Below are positions 20,943 to 28,970 of a stretch of 64,000 nucleotides of DNA, one piece after another. Source of the DNA: CAVVTR01 sp963751245 (lineage in GTDB: Bacteria > Acidobacteriota > Thermoanaerobaculia > Thermoanaerobaculales > Thermoanaerobaculaceae). The notes below the pieces were generated by a model. It ran no database searches. It had not been told where the DNA came from and saw nothing but the letters and a program-made list of their open reading frames with translations. The first letter of the stretch is position 1, and every line of letters begins with the position of its first letter. The position numbers and the translations under genes were made by a program. The stretch is from the NCBI GenBank assembly GCA_963751245.1, contig CAVVTR010000009.1:1-64000 (forward strand), read 5' to 3'.

Positions 20943-21814
20943 CCACCCGCCGCGGCGGCGGCCGGCGCCGCGGCGGACAGGCTGCACCACGGCAGCACGG
21001 TGAGCCCCGGCAGGGCGCGGAAATCGGTCTGGTCCAGGGAGAGGGGCGTCACCGCCACGTAGCCGCGGGTCAGTGCCTCGACGTCGGTGCCCAAAGCGGC
21101 GGAGGACGGCGGCGCGTACCGGGAGACGAAGAGCCTCTCGCCGTGGGGGCCGGGCCGTTCCTCGTAGCGGTCCACGCTGTCGGGCGCCGTCGAGACCCGG
21201 GTCACCACCACGCCCTTCGCGTCCGCGGCGGGGTCGGGAATGTCCACCTTGACGAGCTCCCCGGCCCGGGGGAGGGAGCTGCGGCGCAGGGTCTCCAGCA
21301 CGGCGCGGGCCCAGCGGGCGGCGGCGGCGAAGTCCGGCTGGCCGCCGCGCGGGGAGGCGGCCGAGAACGCGACGGCGGGGATCCCGGCCAGCGCCCCCTC
21401 GCGGGCGCCGGCGACGGTGCCCGACACCCACGTCGAGCGCCCGGCGTTGTCGCCGCGGTTGATCCCCGAGAGCACCAGCACCGGGGGGTCCTCGGCGAGG
21501 AGGCCGGTGACGCCGATGCGAACGCAGGTGGCGGGCTGGGCGTGGATGGCGTAACGCACGACGCCGTCCTCGGTGGGACGCTGCTCCACCAGCACTGGCG
21601 TCCGGTAGGTGATGCCGTGGCCCACGCCGCTCTGCTCGGTGGCCGGTGCGCACACGGTGATGCGGTACTCGCCCCGGAGCGCCTCCACCAGGGCGGCGAT
21701 GCCGGGGGCGTCGATGCCGTCGTCGTTGGTGACGAGGACGTGGGGCAGCGCGGTCCCGGTCACCCAGGCGGCGGAGGCGACGAGGACCAGGAAGACCGCG
21801 GCGGTGCGTCGCAT
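20936..21814 (-). CDS. surE: SurE-type 5'/3'-nucleotidase with an N-terminal export signal
   Basis: 292 aa. SurE is a metal-dependent survival-protein nucleotidase. The metal-binding D-D pair is VLVTNDDGIDAPG (about residues 27-37), with SGVGHGITYR and LVLSGINRGDN further on. Normal SurE begins directly with this strand; here it is preceded by MRRTAAVFLVLVASAAWVTGTAL, which looks like a Sec signal peptide or anchor, implying a periplasmic enzyme. Start ATG 21814 follows GGAGGG by 8 bases. It is divergent from the efflux operon (81 bp) and overlaps the end of the dikinase gene by 7 bp. Confidence 0.88.
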   Translation of the reverse strand: MRRTAAVFLVLVASAAWVTGTALPHVLVTNDDGIDAPGIAALVEALRGEYRITVCAPATEQSGVGHGITYRTPVLVEQRPTEDGVVRYAIHAQPATCVRIGVTGLLAEDPPVLVLSGINRGDNAGRSTWVSGTVAGAREGALAGIPAVAFSAASPRGGQPDFAAAARWARAVLETLRRSSLPRAGELVKVDIPDPAADAKGVVVTRVSTAPDSVDRYEERPGPHGERLFVSRYAPPSSAALGTDVEALTRGYVAVTPLSLDQTDFRALPGLTVLPWCSLSAAAPAAAAAGGH

Positions 21815-21894
21815 GGGGATGCCCTCCGCGGCCAGGATGCCCCAGCCTGAGAGGGCGCGCAAGGGCGCATGTGCCCCAAGGTACAATCGTTCCA

Positions 21895-23040
21895 ATGTCC
21901 AGGATACCCCGCTGGCTCGCCGTCGTGGCGGCGGTCGTGGCCGTCGCCCTCGTGCTGCGTTTCGTGGTGTTCCGTCCGTCCCCGGTGCCGGTGGAGGTCG
22001 CCCGGGCCGAGAAGGGGGTGGTGGAGGACATCGTCACCAACACCCGGGCGGGCACGGTGAAGGCGCGGGAACGGGCCAAGCTGTCGCCCCAGGTGGGCGG
22101 CCGCGTGGTCGCCATCCCGTACCGCAAGGGGGCCCACGTGCGCACCGGCGACGTGCTCCTGAAGCAGGACGCCTCGGTGCAGAAGGCGCAGCTCGCCCTG
22201 GCCGTGGAGAACGTCGGCGCGACCCGGGCCAAGGCAGAGGAGGCCTGCCTGGCGGCGGACCTCGCGCGGCGGGACTGGGAGCGGGGCGCCGCCCTGAAAC
22301 GGGACGGCATCACCACGGCGCAGTCGCTGGACACCCTCGAGACCAACCGCCGGAGCACGGAGGCGGGGTGCCGCGCCGCCCGCGCCGCCGTCCTGCAGGC
22401 CGAGGCCCAGGTGGAGGTGGCCCGGGCGGAGCTCGCGCTCACGCAGGTGCAGGCGCCCTTCGACGGTGTCATCGCGGACATCAGCACCGAGGTGGGCGAG
22501 TGGGTCACGCCGTCGCCGCCGGGCGTGCCGATCCCGCCGGTCCTCAACCTCATCAACGCCGCCTCCATCTACATCAGCGCGCCCATCGACGAGGTCGACT
22601 CGGAGCGCATCGAGGTGGGGCAGGAGGTCCGCCTCAGCGTCGACTCCCGCCGCGGGGAGCACTTCGCCGGGACGCTCACCCGGGTCGCCCCCTACGTCCT
22701 CGACGTGGAGGAGCAGAACCGCACCGTCGAGGTCGACGCCGACTTCGCCGAACCCGCCGTGGCCGCCACCATCCTGCCCGGCACCTCGGCCGACGTGGAG
22801 ATCATCGTGCGCCGGCTCGAGGACGTCCTGCGCATCCCCACGGCCGCCATCGGCGAGGGGGGCACGGTCCTGGTCCTCACCGGCGGCGTGCTCGAGGAGC
22901 GCACGGTGAAGACGGGGCTGCACAACTGGCAGGTCACGCAGGTCCTCAGCGGCGTGCGCGAGGGCGAGGAGGTGGTGACGCTCCGCGACTCCACCGCCAT
23001 CAGGGCGGGCGCCCGCGCGGTGGCGCGGGAGCGGCCGTGA
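21895..23040 (+). CDS. Periplasmic adaptor (HlyD/MacA-like) of an ABC efflux system
   Basis: 381 aa. N-terminal membrane anchor WLAVVAAVVAVALVLRFVVF, then half-lipoyl AKLSPQVGGRVVAIPYRKGAHVRTGDVLL, an alpha-hairpin of about 90 residues, the second half-lipoyl ELALTQVQAPFDGVIADIST and beta-barrel/membrane-proximal domains. This matches the MacA/RND adaptor family, which bridges an inner-membrane transporter and an outer-membrane duct. GTGA overlap at 23037 couples it to the ATPase gene. No TolC-like gene is in the window. Confidence 0.9.
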   Translation: MSRIPRWLAVVAAVVAVALVLRFVVFRPSPVPVEVARAEKGVVEDIVTNTRAGTVKARERAKLSPQVGGRVVAIPYRKGAHVRTGDVLLKQDASVQKAQLALAVENVGATRAKAEEACLAADLARRDWERGAALKRDGITTAQSLDTLETNRRSTEAGCRAARAAVLQAEAQVEVARAELALTQVQAPFDGVIADISTEVGEWVTPSPPGVPIPPVLNLINAASIYISAPIDEVDSERIEVGQEVRLSVDSRRGEHFAGTLTRVAPYVLDVEEQNRTVEVDADFAEPAVAATILPGTSADVEIIVRRLEDVLRIPTAAIGEGGTVLVLTGGVLEERTVKTGLHNWQVTQVLSGVREGEEVVTLRDSTAIRAGARAVARERP

Positions 23041-23708
23041 TCGACCTCGAGGAGGTGTGGCGCACGTACCGGGTGGGCGACTCCCGCGTGGACGCCCTCA
23101 AGGGGGTGAGCCTCGCCATCGGGGAGGGCGAGCACGTCGCCCTGGTCGGACCCTCGGGCTCGGGGAAGTCCACGCTCCTGCACATCGTGGGCTGCCTCGA
23201 CCGCCCGACGTCGGGCACCTACCGCTTCGCCGGCCGCGAGGTCGGGGGGCTGAGCGACGAGGAGCGCAGCGCCCTGCGCCAGCACAGCATCGGCTTCGTG
23301 TTCCAGTTCTTTCACCTGCTCGCGCGTCTGACCGCGCAGGGCAACGTGGAGCTGCCCATGCTGTTCGCCGGCGTGCCCCGGGAGGAGCGCAGGGAGCGGG
23401 CGGCGCGGGCCCTGGAGCGGGTCGGCCTCGGGCCGCGGGCGCGGCACCGGCCGGACCAGCTCTCCGGCGGGGAGCGGCAGCGGGTCGCCATCGCGCGCGC
23501 CGTGGTGATGGGGCCCAAGGTGCTCCTCGCCGACGAGCCCACCGGCAACCTGGACCGCGCCTCGGCCGAGGAGGTGATGGCGCTCCTGGAGGAGATGAAC
23601 CGCCAGGGGCTCACCCTCGTGGTGGTCACCCACGACCCGGCAATCGCGGCGCGGGCGGGGCGCGAGGTGCGCATGGTGGACGGCGAGCTCGCCGGGGCGC
23701 CCGGATGA
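23037..23708 (+). CDS. MacB/LolD-type ABC transporter ATPase
   Basis: 223 aa, typical size. Walker A GPSGSGKST at 38-46, Q-loop Gln 90, signature LSGGERQRVAIARA at 142-155, Walker B VLLADEPTGNLD and H-loop LVVVTHDP. The sequence after the Q-loop (FQFFHLLARLTAQGNVELPM) is typical of the LolD/MacB mechanotransmission subfamily. GTG start overlaps the adaptor stop, and its TGA overlaps the ATG of the first permease. It powers the two FtsX-type permeases that follow. Confidence 0.93.
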   Translation: MIDLEEVWRTYRVGDSRVDALKGVSLAIGEGEHVALVGPSGSGKSTLLHIVGCLDRPTSGTYRFAGREVGGLSDEERSALRQHSIGFVFQFFHLLARLTAQGNVELPMLFAGVPREERRERAARALERVGLGPRARHRPDQLSGGERQRVAIARAVVMGPKVLLADEPTGNLDRASAEEVMALLEEMNRQGLTLVVVTHDPAIAARAGREVRMVDGELAGAPG

Positions 23709-24901
23709 GGTCGCTGGACCTGCTGGCGTTCGCGGCCGGCGCCCTGCGCGGCCACCGGCTGCGCACGGTGCTGTCCGTGGCCGGCGTCGCGGTGGGCATC
23801 GCCGCCGTGGTGGCCCTCACCGCCCTGGGGGAGGGGGCGCGGCGCTACGTCATGAGGGAGTTCACCGCGCTGGGCAGCAACCTCCTCGTGGTCATGCCCG
23901 GCCGCGTCGAGACCACCGGCGCCGCGCCCTTCGGCGGCGTCGTCCACGACCTCACCCTCGACGACTTCGTCGCCGTGAGCCGCCTGCCCGGGGTGCAGGC
24001 GTCGGCGCCCATCGCGGTGGGCACGGAGACCGTCACCAACGGCGACCTCGGGCGGGCGGTCCCGATTCTGGGGACGACCTCCGAGTTCCTGGCCGTCCGC
24101 CACATGTCCCTGGCCGCCGGGCGCTTCCTCCCCGCGGGGGACCCCGCGCAGGGGGGCAACGAGGCCGTTCTCGGCGTCAAGGTGGCCCGGGAGCTGTTCG
24201 GCTACGAAAGCCCCCTGGGGAAGGTCGTCAGGGCGGGATCGTGGCGGTTTCGCGTGATCGGCGTGCTCGCCCCGCGGGGGCGCTCGCTGGGGTTCGACCT
24301 GGACGACGTGGTCCTCATCCCCGTGCAGACGGCGATGCGGATCTTCGACCGCGCCTCGCTGTTCCGCATCATGGTGGACGTCCGTGCCCGCGACGAGACC
24401 GACGCGGTGCGCCGGGAGATCGTCGCCCTCATGGAGCGCCGCCACCGCGCCGACGACGTCACGGTGATCACCCAGGGCGCCATGGTCGCGGCGTTCTCGT
24501 CGATCCTCGACGCCCTCACGCTGGCCCTGGTGGGGATCGCTTCGGTGTCCCTCGCGGTGGCCGGCGTGGGGATCATGAACGTGATGCTCGTCTCGGTGAC
24601 CGAGCGCCGTGCCGAGATCGGCCTCCTCAAGGCCCTGGGCGCCCGGGACCGGCAGGTGCTGGCCGCGTTCGTCACCGAGGCCGCGATTCTGTCGGGGACC
24701 GGGGGCGCGGTGGGCGTCGGGGTCGGGGTCGCCGCGGTGCGGGTCTTCGTGGAGGTGGTGCCGTCGTTTCCGGCGTCGCCCCCCGCCTGGGCGGTGGCGG
24801 CGGCCATGGCGGTGGCGGTGCTGGTGGGCGTGGTCTTCGGCGTGTGGCCCGCGCGCCGGGCCACACGCCTCGACCCGGTCACCGCCCTGGTGCGGCGATG
24901 A
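23705..24901 (+). CDS. MacB/FtsX-type ABC permease 1
   Basis: 398 aa. Helix 1 (RLRTVLSVAGVAVGIAAVVALTALGEG), a periplasmic MacB_PCD domain of about 220 residues, then three C-terminal helices beginning ALVGIASVSLAVAGVGIMNVMLVSVTERRAEIGLLKALGA, the FtsX signature. Start ATG overlaps the ATPase stop. The family moves lipoproteins, peptides or drugs by mechanotransmission; the cargo is unknown. Confidence 0.92.
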   Translation: MRSLDLLAFAAGALRGHRLRTVLSVAGVAVGIAAVVALTALGEGARRYVMREFTALGSNLLVVMPGRVETTGAAPFGGVVHDLTLDDFVAVSRLPGVQASAPIAVGTETVTNGDLGRAVPILGTTSEFLAVRHMSLAAGRFLPAGDPAQGGNEAVLGVKVARELFGYESPLGKVVRAGSWRFRVIGVLAPRGRSLGFDLDDVVLIPVQTAMRIFDRASLFRIMVDVRARDETDAVRREIVALMERRHRADDVTVITQGAMVAAFSSILDALTLALVGIASVSLAVAGVGIMNVMLVSVTERRAEIGLLKALGARDRQVLAAFVTEAAILSGTGGAVGVGVGVAAVRVFVEVVPSFPASPPAWAVAAAMAVAVLVGVVFGVWPARRATRLDPVTALVRR

Positions 24902-26124
24902 GCGGCGCCTCCGGGGCCGGGATGGGGACGGTCGAGGTCGTCGCATTCGTGGCGTCGGCGCTGCGAGGGCAGCGGCTGCGCTCCGCGCTCTCGGCCCTGG
25001 GTGTCGCCATCGGCGTCGCCGCGGTGATGCTGCTGACCTCGCTGGGGGAGGGGACCCGGGACTACGTGGTCGGCCAGTTCACCCAGTTCGGGACCAGCCT
25101 CGTCGGCATCAACCCGGGCCGGGTCAAGACCTTCGGCGTGCCGGGGGTGTTCGGAGGCACCACCCACCTGCTCACCATCGACGACTCGGAGGCGCTGCGC
25201 CGTGTCCCGGGCGTGGAGAAGGTCGTCCCGGTGGTGATGGGCCAGGCACGCGTGGAGTACGGCGGAAAGGGGCGCTCGGTCTACATCTACGGCGTCAACC
25301 ACGAGGCCACCGCGGCGTGGCGGTTCGCCATCGCCCAGGGGAGCTTCCTGCCCGCCATGGACCCGCACCGCCGAGCCGAGGTCGCGGTGCTGGGGCCGAC
25401 CCTGGCCCGGGAGCTCTTCGGGCCCGACTCCCCGCTCGGCGAGCGGGTGCGCATCGGGGGGAGGAGCTTCCTGGTCGTGGGCGTCATGGAGGCCAAGGGC
25501 CGCCTGTTGGGGTTCGACCTGGACGACTCCTGCTACATCCCCGTCGCGAGCGCCATGTCGCTCTTCAACCTCAGCGAGCTGAACGAGATCGACGTGCTCG
25601 CCCGGAGCACCGGCGCGATCCCCGCGGTGGTGGACGGGATCCGCCGGGTGCTCACCGCGCGGCACCGGGGCGACGAGGACTTCACCATCACCACGCAGAC
25701 CGAGATGATGGACACCTTCGGCCGGGTGATCTCCATCATCACCATGGCGGTGAGCGCGATTGCCGGCATCTCGCTCCTGGTGGGAGCCATGGGCATCGTC
25801 ACCATCATGTGGATCTCGGTGCACGAGCGCACCGGCGAGATCGGCCTGCTGCGGGCCCTCGGCCTCACCCGCGGAGGCGTCCAGCGGCTCTTCCTCGTGG
25901 AGGCCGTGGTGTTGGCCATGGCCGGAGGAGTCGCCGGTGTCGTCGCCGGCTTCGCGGTCGGCTGGGTGGCGCGGGCGTTCGTGCCCGGCCTGCCCATGTC
26001 CACGCCGCTCCTCGCCGTGGTGGCGGCGCTGGCCATGAGCCTGGCGGTGGGCGTGCTCTCGGGGCTGATCCCCGCCCGGCGCGCCGCCTCCCTCGACCCC
26101 GTCGAGGCGCTGCGCACCGAGTAG
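24898..26124 (+). CDS. MacB/FtsX-type ABC permease 2
   Basis: 408 aa, homologous to the previous permease (RLRSALSALGVAIGVAAVMLLTSLGEGTRDYVVGQF; WISVHERTGEIGLLRALGLTRGGVQ). The two probably form a heterodimer around one ATPase dimer, where classical MacB is a homodimeric fusion. ATG overlaps the previous TGA (ATGA at 24898). Operon order is adaptor, ATPase, permease, permease with 4-base overlaps throughout. TAG stop at 26122-26124, 55 bp from the convergent hydrolase gene. Confidence 0.92.
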   Translation: MSGASGAGMGTVEVVAFVASALRGQRLRSALSALGVAIGVAAVMLLTSLGEGTRDYVVGQFTQFGTSLVGINPGRVKTFGVPGVFGGTTHLLTIDDSEALRRVPGVEKVVPVVMGQARVEYGGKGRSVYIYGVNHEATAAWRFAIAQGSFLPAMDPHRRAEVAVLGPTLARELFGPDSPLGERVRIGGRSFLVVGVMEAKGRLLGFDLDDSCYIPVASAMSLFNLSELNEIDVLARSTGAIPAVVDGIRRVLTARHRGDEDFTITTQTEMMDTFGRVISIITMAVSAIAGISLLVGAMGIVTIMWISVHERTGEIGLLRALGLTRGGVQRLFLVEAVVLAMAGGVAGVVAGFAVGWVARAFVPGLPMSTPLLAVVAALAMSLAVGVLSGLIPARRAASLDPVEALRTE

Positions 26125-26179
26125 GGTCCGGTTCCGCCCACGGGGGCGCTCGTCCGCTCCTACGCCTGCGAGGCGGGCG

Positions 26180-27025
26180 TCACTTCAGGTGGAGGTTGAA
26201 GAACTCGACGGTGCGGCGCCAGGCGTCGGCCGCCGCCTCGGGGTCGTAGTGGGTGCCCGAGGGGTTGGCGAAGGCGTGGTGGGCTCCCGTGTAGATGAGC
26301 ACGCTGGCTTTGCGGCCGGCCTCCTTCATCGCCTTCTCGAACTCGCGCACGGTCGCCACGGGGATGCCCTGGTCCTCCGACCCGAAGAAGCCCAGTACCG
26401 GCATCTTCAGCGTCTTCAGCCGGGCGACGTCGGTCACGGGCTGGCCGTAGTAGACGACCGCGGCGTCGAGCTTGGTGGGCATCAGGAGCGCCGCCTTGAG
26501 CGACCAGGTACCTCCGAAACACCACCCGACAACGCCGACCCGCTTCGCGTCCTCCTTCTCCTTGAGGAACGAGTAGGCCTGCTCGAGGTTGGAGTCGGCG
26601 GCGGCGGTCCCCGCCATGGCCGCCTGCATCAGCTTCCGGGCCGCTTCGGGCGTGGCCGCCACCTGTCCCCCGTAGAGGTCCACGGCGAGGGCCGTGTATC
26701 CCTCCCCGGCGAGGCGGCGGGTCATCGCGCGGATGTTGTCGTTCAGGCCCCACCACTCGTGGATCACGATGATCCCGGGCAGCCCCTTCTTCGCCTGCTC
26801 CGGTCGCGCCAGGTAGCCTTCCACCGGCTTGCCGTCCACCGTGGCGTAGGTGACGCTCTCGCCCTTGACGGGGACCTTCGGCTCCACAGTGGCCTCGGCG
26901 GTCGCCACCGGGGTATCGGTGCTGTGCTCCTTCGCCATTCGGGCGACGTAGTCGTCCGCCTTCGGCCCGCCGGTTCCCATGGCCATGGCGGCGACGGCGC
27001 CCAGCAGAACAACGGTCGGTGTCAT
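26180..27025 (-). CDS. Dienelactone hydrolase-family protein
   Basis: 281 aa. An alpha/beta hydrolase of the DLH family: PGIIVIHEWWGLNDNIRAMT, nucleophile elbow VGVVGWCFGGTWS with Cys as nucleophile, acid GFFGSEDQGIP and His in TGAHHAFANP, so the Cys-Asp-His triad is complete. ATG 27025 was chosen because AGGAGGT lies 8 bases upstream. The resulting N-terminus MTPTVVLLGAVAAMAMGTGG looks like a signal peptide, giving an exported variant. The true substrate is unknown, since this family covers many esters and lactones. Divergent from the guanylyltransferase. Confidence 0.88.
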   Translation of the reverse strand: MTPTVVLLGAVAAMAMGTGGPKADDYVARMAKEHSTDTPVATAEATVEPKVPVKGESVTYATVDGKPVEGYLARPEQAKKGLPGIIVIHEWWGLNDNIRAMTRRLAGEGYTALAVDLYGGQVAATPEAARKLMQAAMAGTAAADSNLEQAYSFLKEKEDAKRVGVVGWCFGGTWSLKAALLMPTKLDAAVVYYGQPVTDVARLKTLKMPVLGFFGSEDQGIPVATVREFEKAMKEAGRKASVLIYTGAHHAFANPSGTHYDPEAAADAWRRTVEFFNLHLK

Positions 27026-27110
27026 GATCGATGACCTCCTGTCCCAACGAATAAGCGGCGCCCCGCGGCGGGCATTCCCCTTCCCCGGGGCCGGCACGTC
27101 CCGCCGGCCG

Positions 27111-27124
27111 GTGACCCGGGTCAC
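27111..27124. promoter_or_regulatory. GTGACCCGGGTCAC palindrome, CRP/FNR-like site
   Basis: A perfect 14-base palindrome between the divergent hydrolase and guanylyltransferase genes. Read as [T/G]GTGA-N6-TCAC it resembles CRP/FNR-superfamily operators. A close relative, GTGACGCGGGTCAC, lies at 30047-30060. Confidence 0.4.
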
Positions 27125-27251
27125 TGCCTACTGCGACGGCGTCGCCGTAGGTTGAATGGCAGAGAGCGACAACGGGCTTCGCCACGGGACGGTCGACCGC
27201 CGTTCCTCGAGGTGGGGGTGCACCCGGCGGGCCCGGAAAAGGGAGGCCGTG

Positions 27252-28226
27252 ATGAGAGCGCCACGAAGAACCTGGGGCGTCGTGCTCGCCGCTGGGGACG
27301 GCACGAGGTTGCGCACCCTCACCACCGACGAGCACGGGGTCACCGTTCCGAAGCAGTTCTGCTCGGTGGACGGTGGACCCTCGCTGCTGCGCATGGCGAT
27401 CCAGAGGGCCTCCGCCGTCGCCGACCCGCGCCGCTGCCTGGTCGTGGTCTCCGAGGAGCACCGGCGGTGGTGGGAGCCCGAGGTTCAGGGGCTGCCGCTG
27501 GAGAACGTCCTCGTGCAGCCGCGCAACCGGGGCACGGCCTGCGGCCTGGTGCTGCCGGTGCTGCACGTGCTGCTGCGGGAGCCCAACGGCCTGCTGGCGG
27601 TGATCCCATCGGATCACTTCGTGGACGACGAGGCCACCCTCAGGGTGGCCCTGATGCAGGCGCTGCGCTCCCAGGAGGCGCGCGCCGGGAGGCTGGTGCT
27701 CCTCGGGGTCGCGCCCGACGCGGCGGACACCGGGTACGGATGGATCCGCCCCGGCGAGCGCCGCCCCGGAGGCTCGCACCGCGTCAACTCCTTCGTGGAG
27801 AAGCCCTCGCCCAGCGCCGCGGAGCGCCTCCTGCGCGGCGGGGCGCTGTGGAACTCTCTGATCTTCGTCTGCTCTGCTCCGGCGCTGCTGCGTCTGCTCG
27901 AGCGGGCGGCGCCGTCCCTGCTGGATTGCTTCGGGCTCCCGGCGCTCCTTCCCGACGCGGACAGGCGGGAGGCGCTGACGACGATGTACGAGCGCGTTCC
28001 GCCGCTGGACTTCTCCCGCGACGTGCTGCAGCGCGTGGCCCGGCGCCTCCGGGTGGTCCCGGTGCCGCCCTGTGGCTGGACGGACCTGGGCACGCCCGAG
28101 CGGGTCACGGCGTTCGCCCGCCTCCACCCGCGCCGCTCGCAGGCGCTTCCCGGACCGATCCGCCCCTACCGTCCGCCCCTGGACCTCGCGGTGGCGGCCG
28201 CCGGCCTCCGGCCCGGCAACCCGTGA
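27252..28226 (+). CDS. Mannose-1-phosphate guanylyltransferase-like nucleotidyltransferase
   Basis: 324 aa; ATG 27252 follows GGGAGG. Signature VVLAAGDGTRLRTLT (nucleotide loop), PKQF, VLVQPRNRGTACG, VIPSDHFV with the metal-binding Asp, and VNSFVEKPS. These fit GDP-mannose pyrophosphorylase of the short type without the fused isomerase domain. Product GDP-mannose would be the substrate of Gmd, encoded 20 kb away. The loop reads GDGTRL where many relatives have G-x-G-[ST]-R-L. The protein has an extra basic/proline tail after about residue 290. It is followed by three hairpins, so it is likely monocistronic. Confidence 0.8.
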   Translation: MRAPRRTWGVVLAAGDGTRLRTLTTDEHGVTVPKQFCSVDGGPSLLRMAIQRASAVADPRRCLVVVSEEHRRWWEPEVQGLPLENVLVQPRNRGTACGLVLPVLHVLLREPNGLLAVIPSDHFVDDEATLRVALMQALRSQEARAGRLVLLGVAPDAADTGYGWIRPGERRPGGSHRVNSFVEKPSPSAAERLLRGGALWNSLIFVCSAPALLRLLERAAPSLLDCFGLPALLPDADRREALTTMYERVPPLDFSRDVLQRVARRLRVVPVPPCGWTDLGTPERVTAFARLHPRRSQALPGPIRPYRPPLDLAVAAAGLRPGNP

Positions 28227-28245
28227 CCCTGGTCTGAGCCCCGGC

Positions 28246-28272
28246 GCCGGCCCGCGGTGTTCGCGGGCCGGC
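28246..28272. terminator. Hairpin, 11-bp perfect stem
   Basis: GCCGGCCCGCG, loop GTGTT, CGCGGGCCGGC, 20 bases after the guanylyltransferase stop. No T-run follows. Probable terminator, first of three hairpins in a row. Confidence 0.6.
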
Positions 28273-28278
28273 GTCACG

Positions 28279-28314
28279 CGGCCGCTGTTCGCGGCCGGCT
28301 CGCGGCGGAGCCGG
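28279..28314. terminator. Second and third tandem hairpins
   Basis: CGGCCGC (28279-28285) pairs with GCGGCCG (28291-28297). CCGGCTC (28295-28301) pairs with GAGCCGG (28308-28314). The two overlap by three bases, so they are alternatives. The loops TGTTC and GTGTT of neighbouring hairpins are alike, hinting at a duplication. Confidence 0.45.
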
Positions 28315-28340
28315 GGCGTGAGCCCGGGGCGGCCGGGCCC

Positions 28341-28368
28341 TTGACACGGCTGGAATGTCGCGTATATT
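28341..28368 (+). promoter_or_regulatory. Near-consensus sigma-70 promoter of the gntR operon
   Basis: Consensus -35 TTGACA at 28341-28346, 16-base spacer, -10 TATATT at 28363-28368. Start of transcription is expected near 28375, inside the palindrome at 28371-28390. This is the strongest promoter seen in the window. Confidence 0.8.
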
Positions 28369-28370
28369 AA

Positions 28371-28390
28371 TGTACTAGAGAGCTAGTACA
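28371..28390. promoter_or_regulatory. Operator palindrome TGTACTAG-N4-CTAGTACA
   Basis: Perfect 8-base arms with spacer AGAG, lying between the -10 box and the ATG of the GntR-family gene, which starts on the next base. The position fits negative autoregulation by the product of that gene: bound protein would cover the transcription start and the start codon. Confidence 0.75.
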
Positions 28391-28780
28391 ATGACGCGAC
28401 CCGGACCCGCCCGCTTCCAGCTCGACCCCGCCAGCGGGGTGCCGTTCTACCGCCAGATCATCGACCAGATCCTGGCCGCAATCGCGACGGGCTCCCTGGC
28501 GGCCGGTGACCGCCTGCCCACCGTCCGGCAGCTCGCCGTGGACCTGGCGGTGAACTTCAACACCGTGGCGCGGGCCTACAAGGAGCTCGAGATCCGCGGC
28601 GTCCTGGCCACCCAGCAGGGCACCGGCACCTTCGTCGCGGAGACGGAGGTGACGGTGGACGAGGTGGAGCGCCGGCGCCAGGTGAATCAGCTCCTCGACG
28701 AGTTCCTGGCCAGGGCGGCGCGCCAGGGGCTCACGCTGGAGGAGCTGCGCAGGGCGCTGGCCGAGAGGGGGGAGGGATGA
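28391..28780 (+). CDS. GntR-family regulator, YtrA subfamily
   Basis: 129 aa. A winged helix (residues 10-75: PFYRQIIDQILAAIATGSLA, GDRLPTVRQLAVDLAVNFNTVARAYKELE, GTGTFVAE) is followed by only about 50 residues of helix (ERRRQVNQLLDEFLARAARQ), the short dimerisation tail of the YtrA subfamily. YtrA-type repressors usually control the membrane-protein operon they head. ATG 28391 directly abuts the operator palindrome and has no Shine-Dalgarno sequence, so translation may be nearly leaderless. Its TGA overlaps the next ATG. Confidence 0.92.
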   Translation: MTRPGPARFQLDPASGVPFYRQIIDQILAAIATGSLAAGDRLPTVRQLAVDLAVNFNTVARAYKELEIRGVLATQQGTGTFVAETEVTVDEVERRRQVNQLLDEFLARAARQGLTLEELRRALAERGEG

Positions 28781-28968
28781 CCGCCGCCGTGGCGCTTCAG
28801 GTGTTCGCGGGGGTGGCCCTGGCCGCGGGCGTCGCCATCGAGGCGGCGGGCTGGCACCCCGGCGGATGGGGCTTCGCCGGTAACGCGGGGGCGGTCGTCG
28901 CCCTGGTGCTCTGGGTACTGGGCGTGTTCTCGAGACAGTCCCGCAGACGGGACCAGGAGGGGAGGTAG
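28777..28968 (+). CDS. 63-aa double-span membrane protein
   Basis: Start ATG overlaps the regulator stop (ATGA). The protein has two hydrophobic stretches, VALQVFAGVALAAGVAIEAA and AGAVVALVLWVLGVF, and a basic end (SRQSRRRDQEGR). It is two bases from the SPFH gene, so it may be its membrane partner. No family recognised. Confidence 0.7.
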   Translation: MTAAVALQVFAGVALAAGVAIEAAGWHPGGWGFAGNAGAVVALVLWVLGVFSRQSRRRDQEGR

Positions 28969-28970
28969 CG

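Noticed and set aside
18321..22568. A 1415-codon minus-strand open frame
   Set aside because: Antisense to the second dikinase-like gene and the adaptor gene; the product is low-complexity, rich in Arg, Gly, His and Ala, with no start signal.
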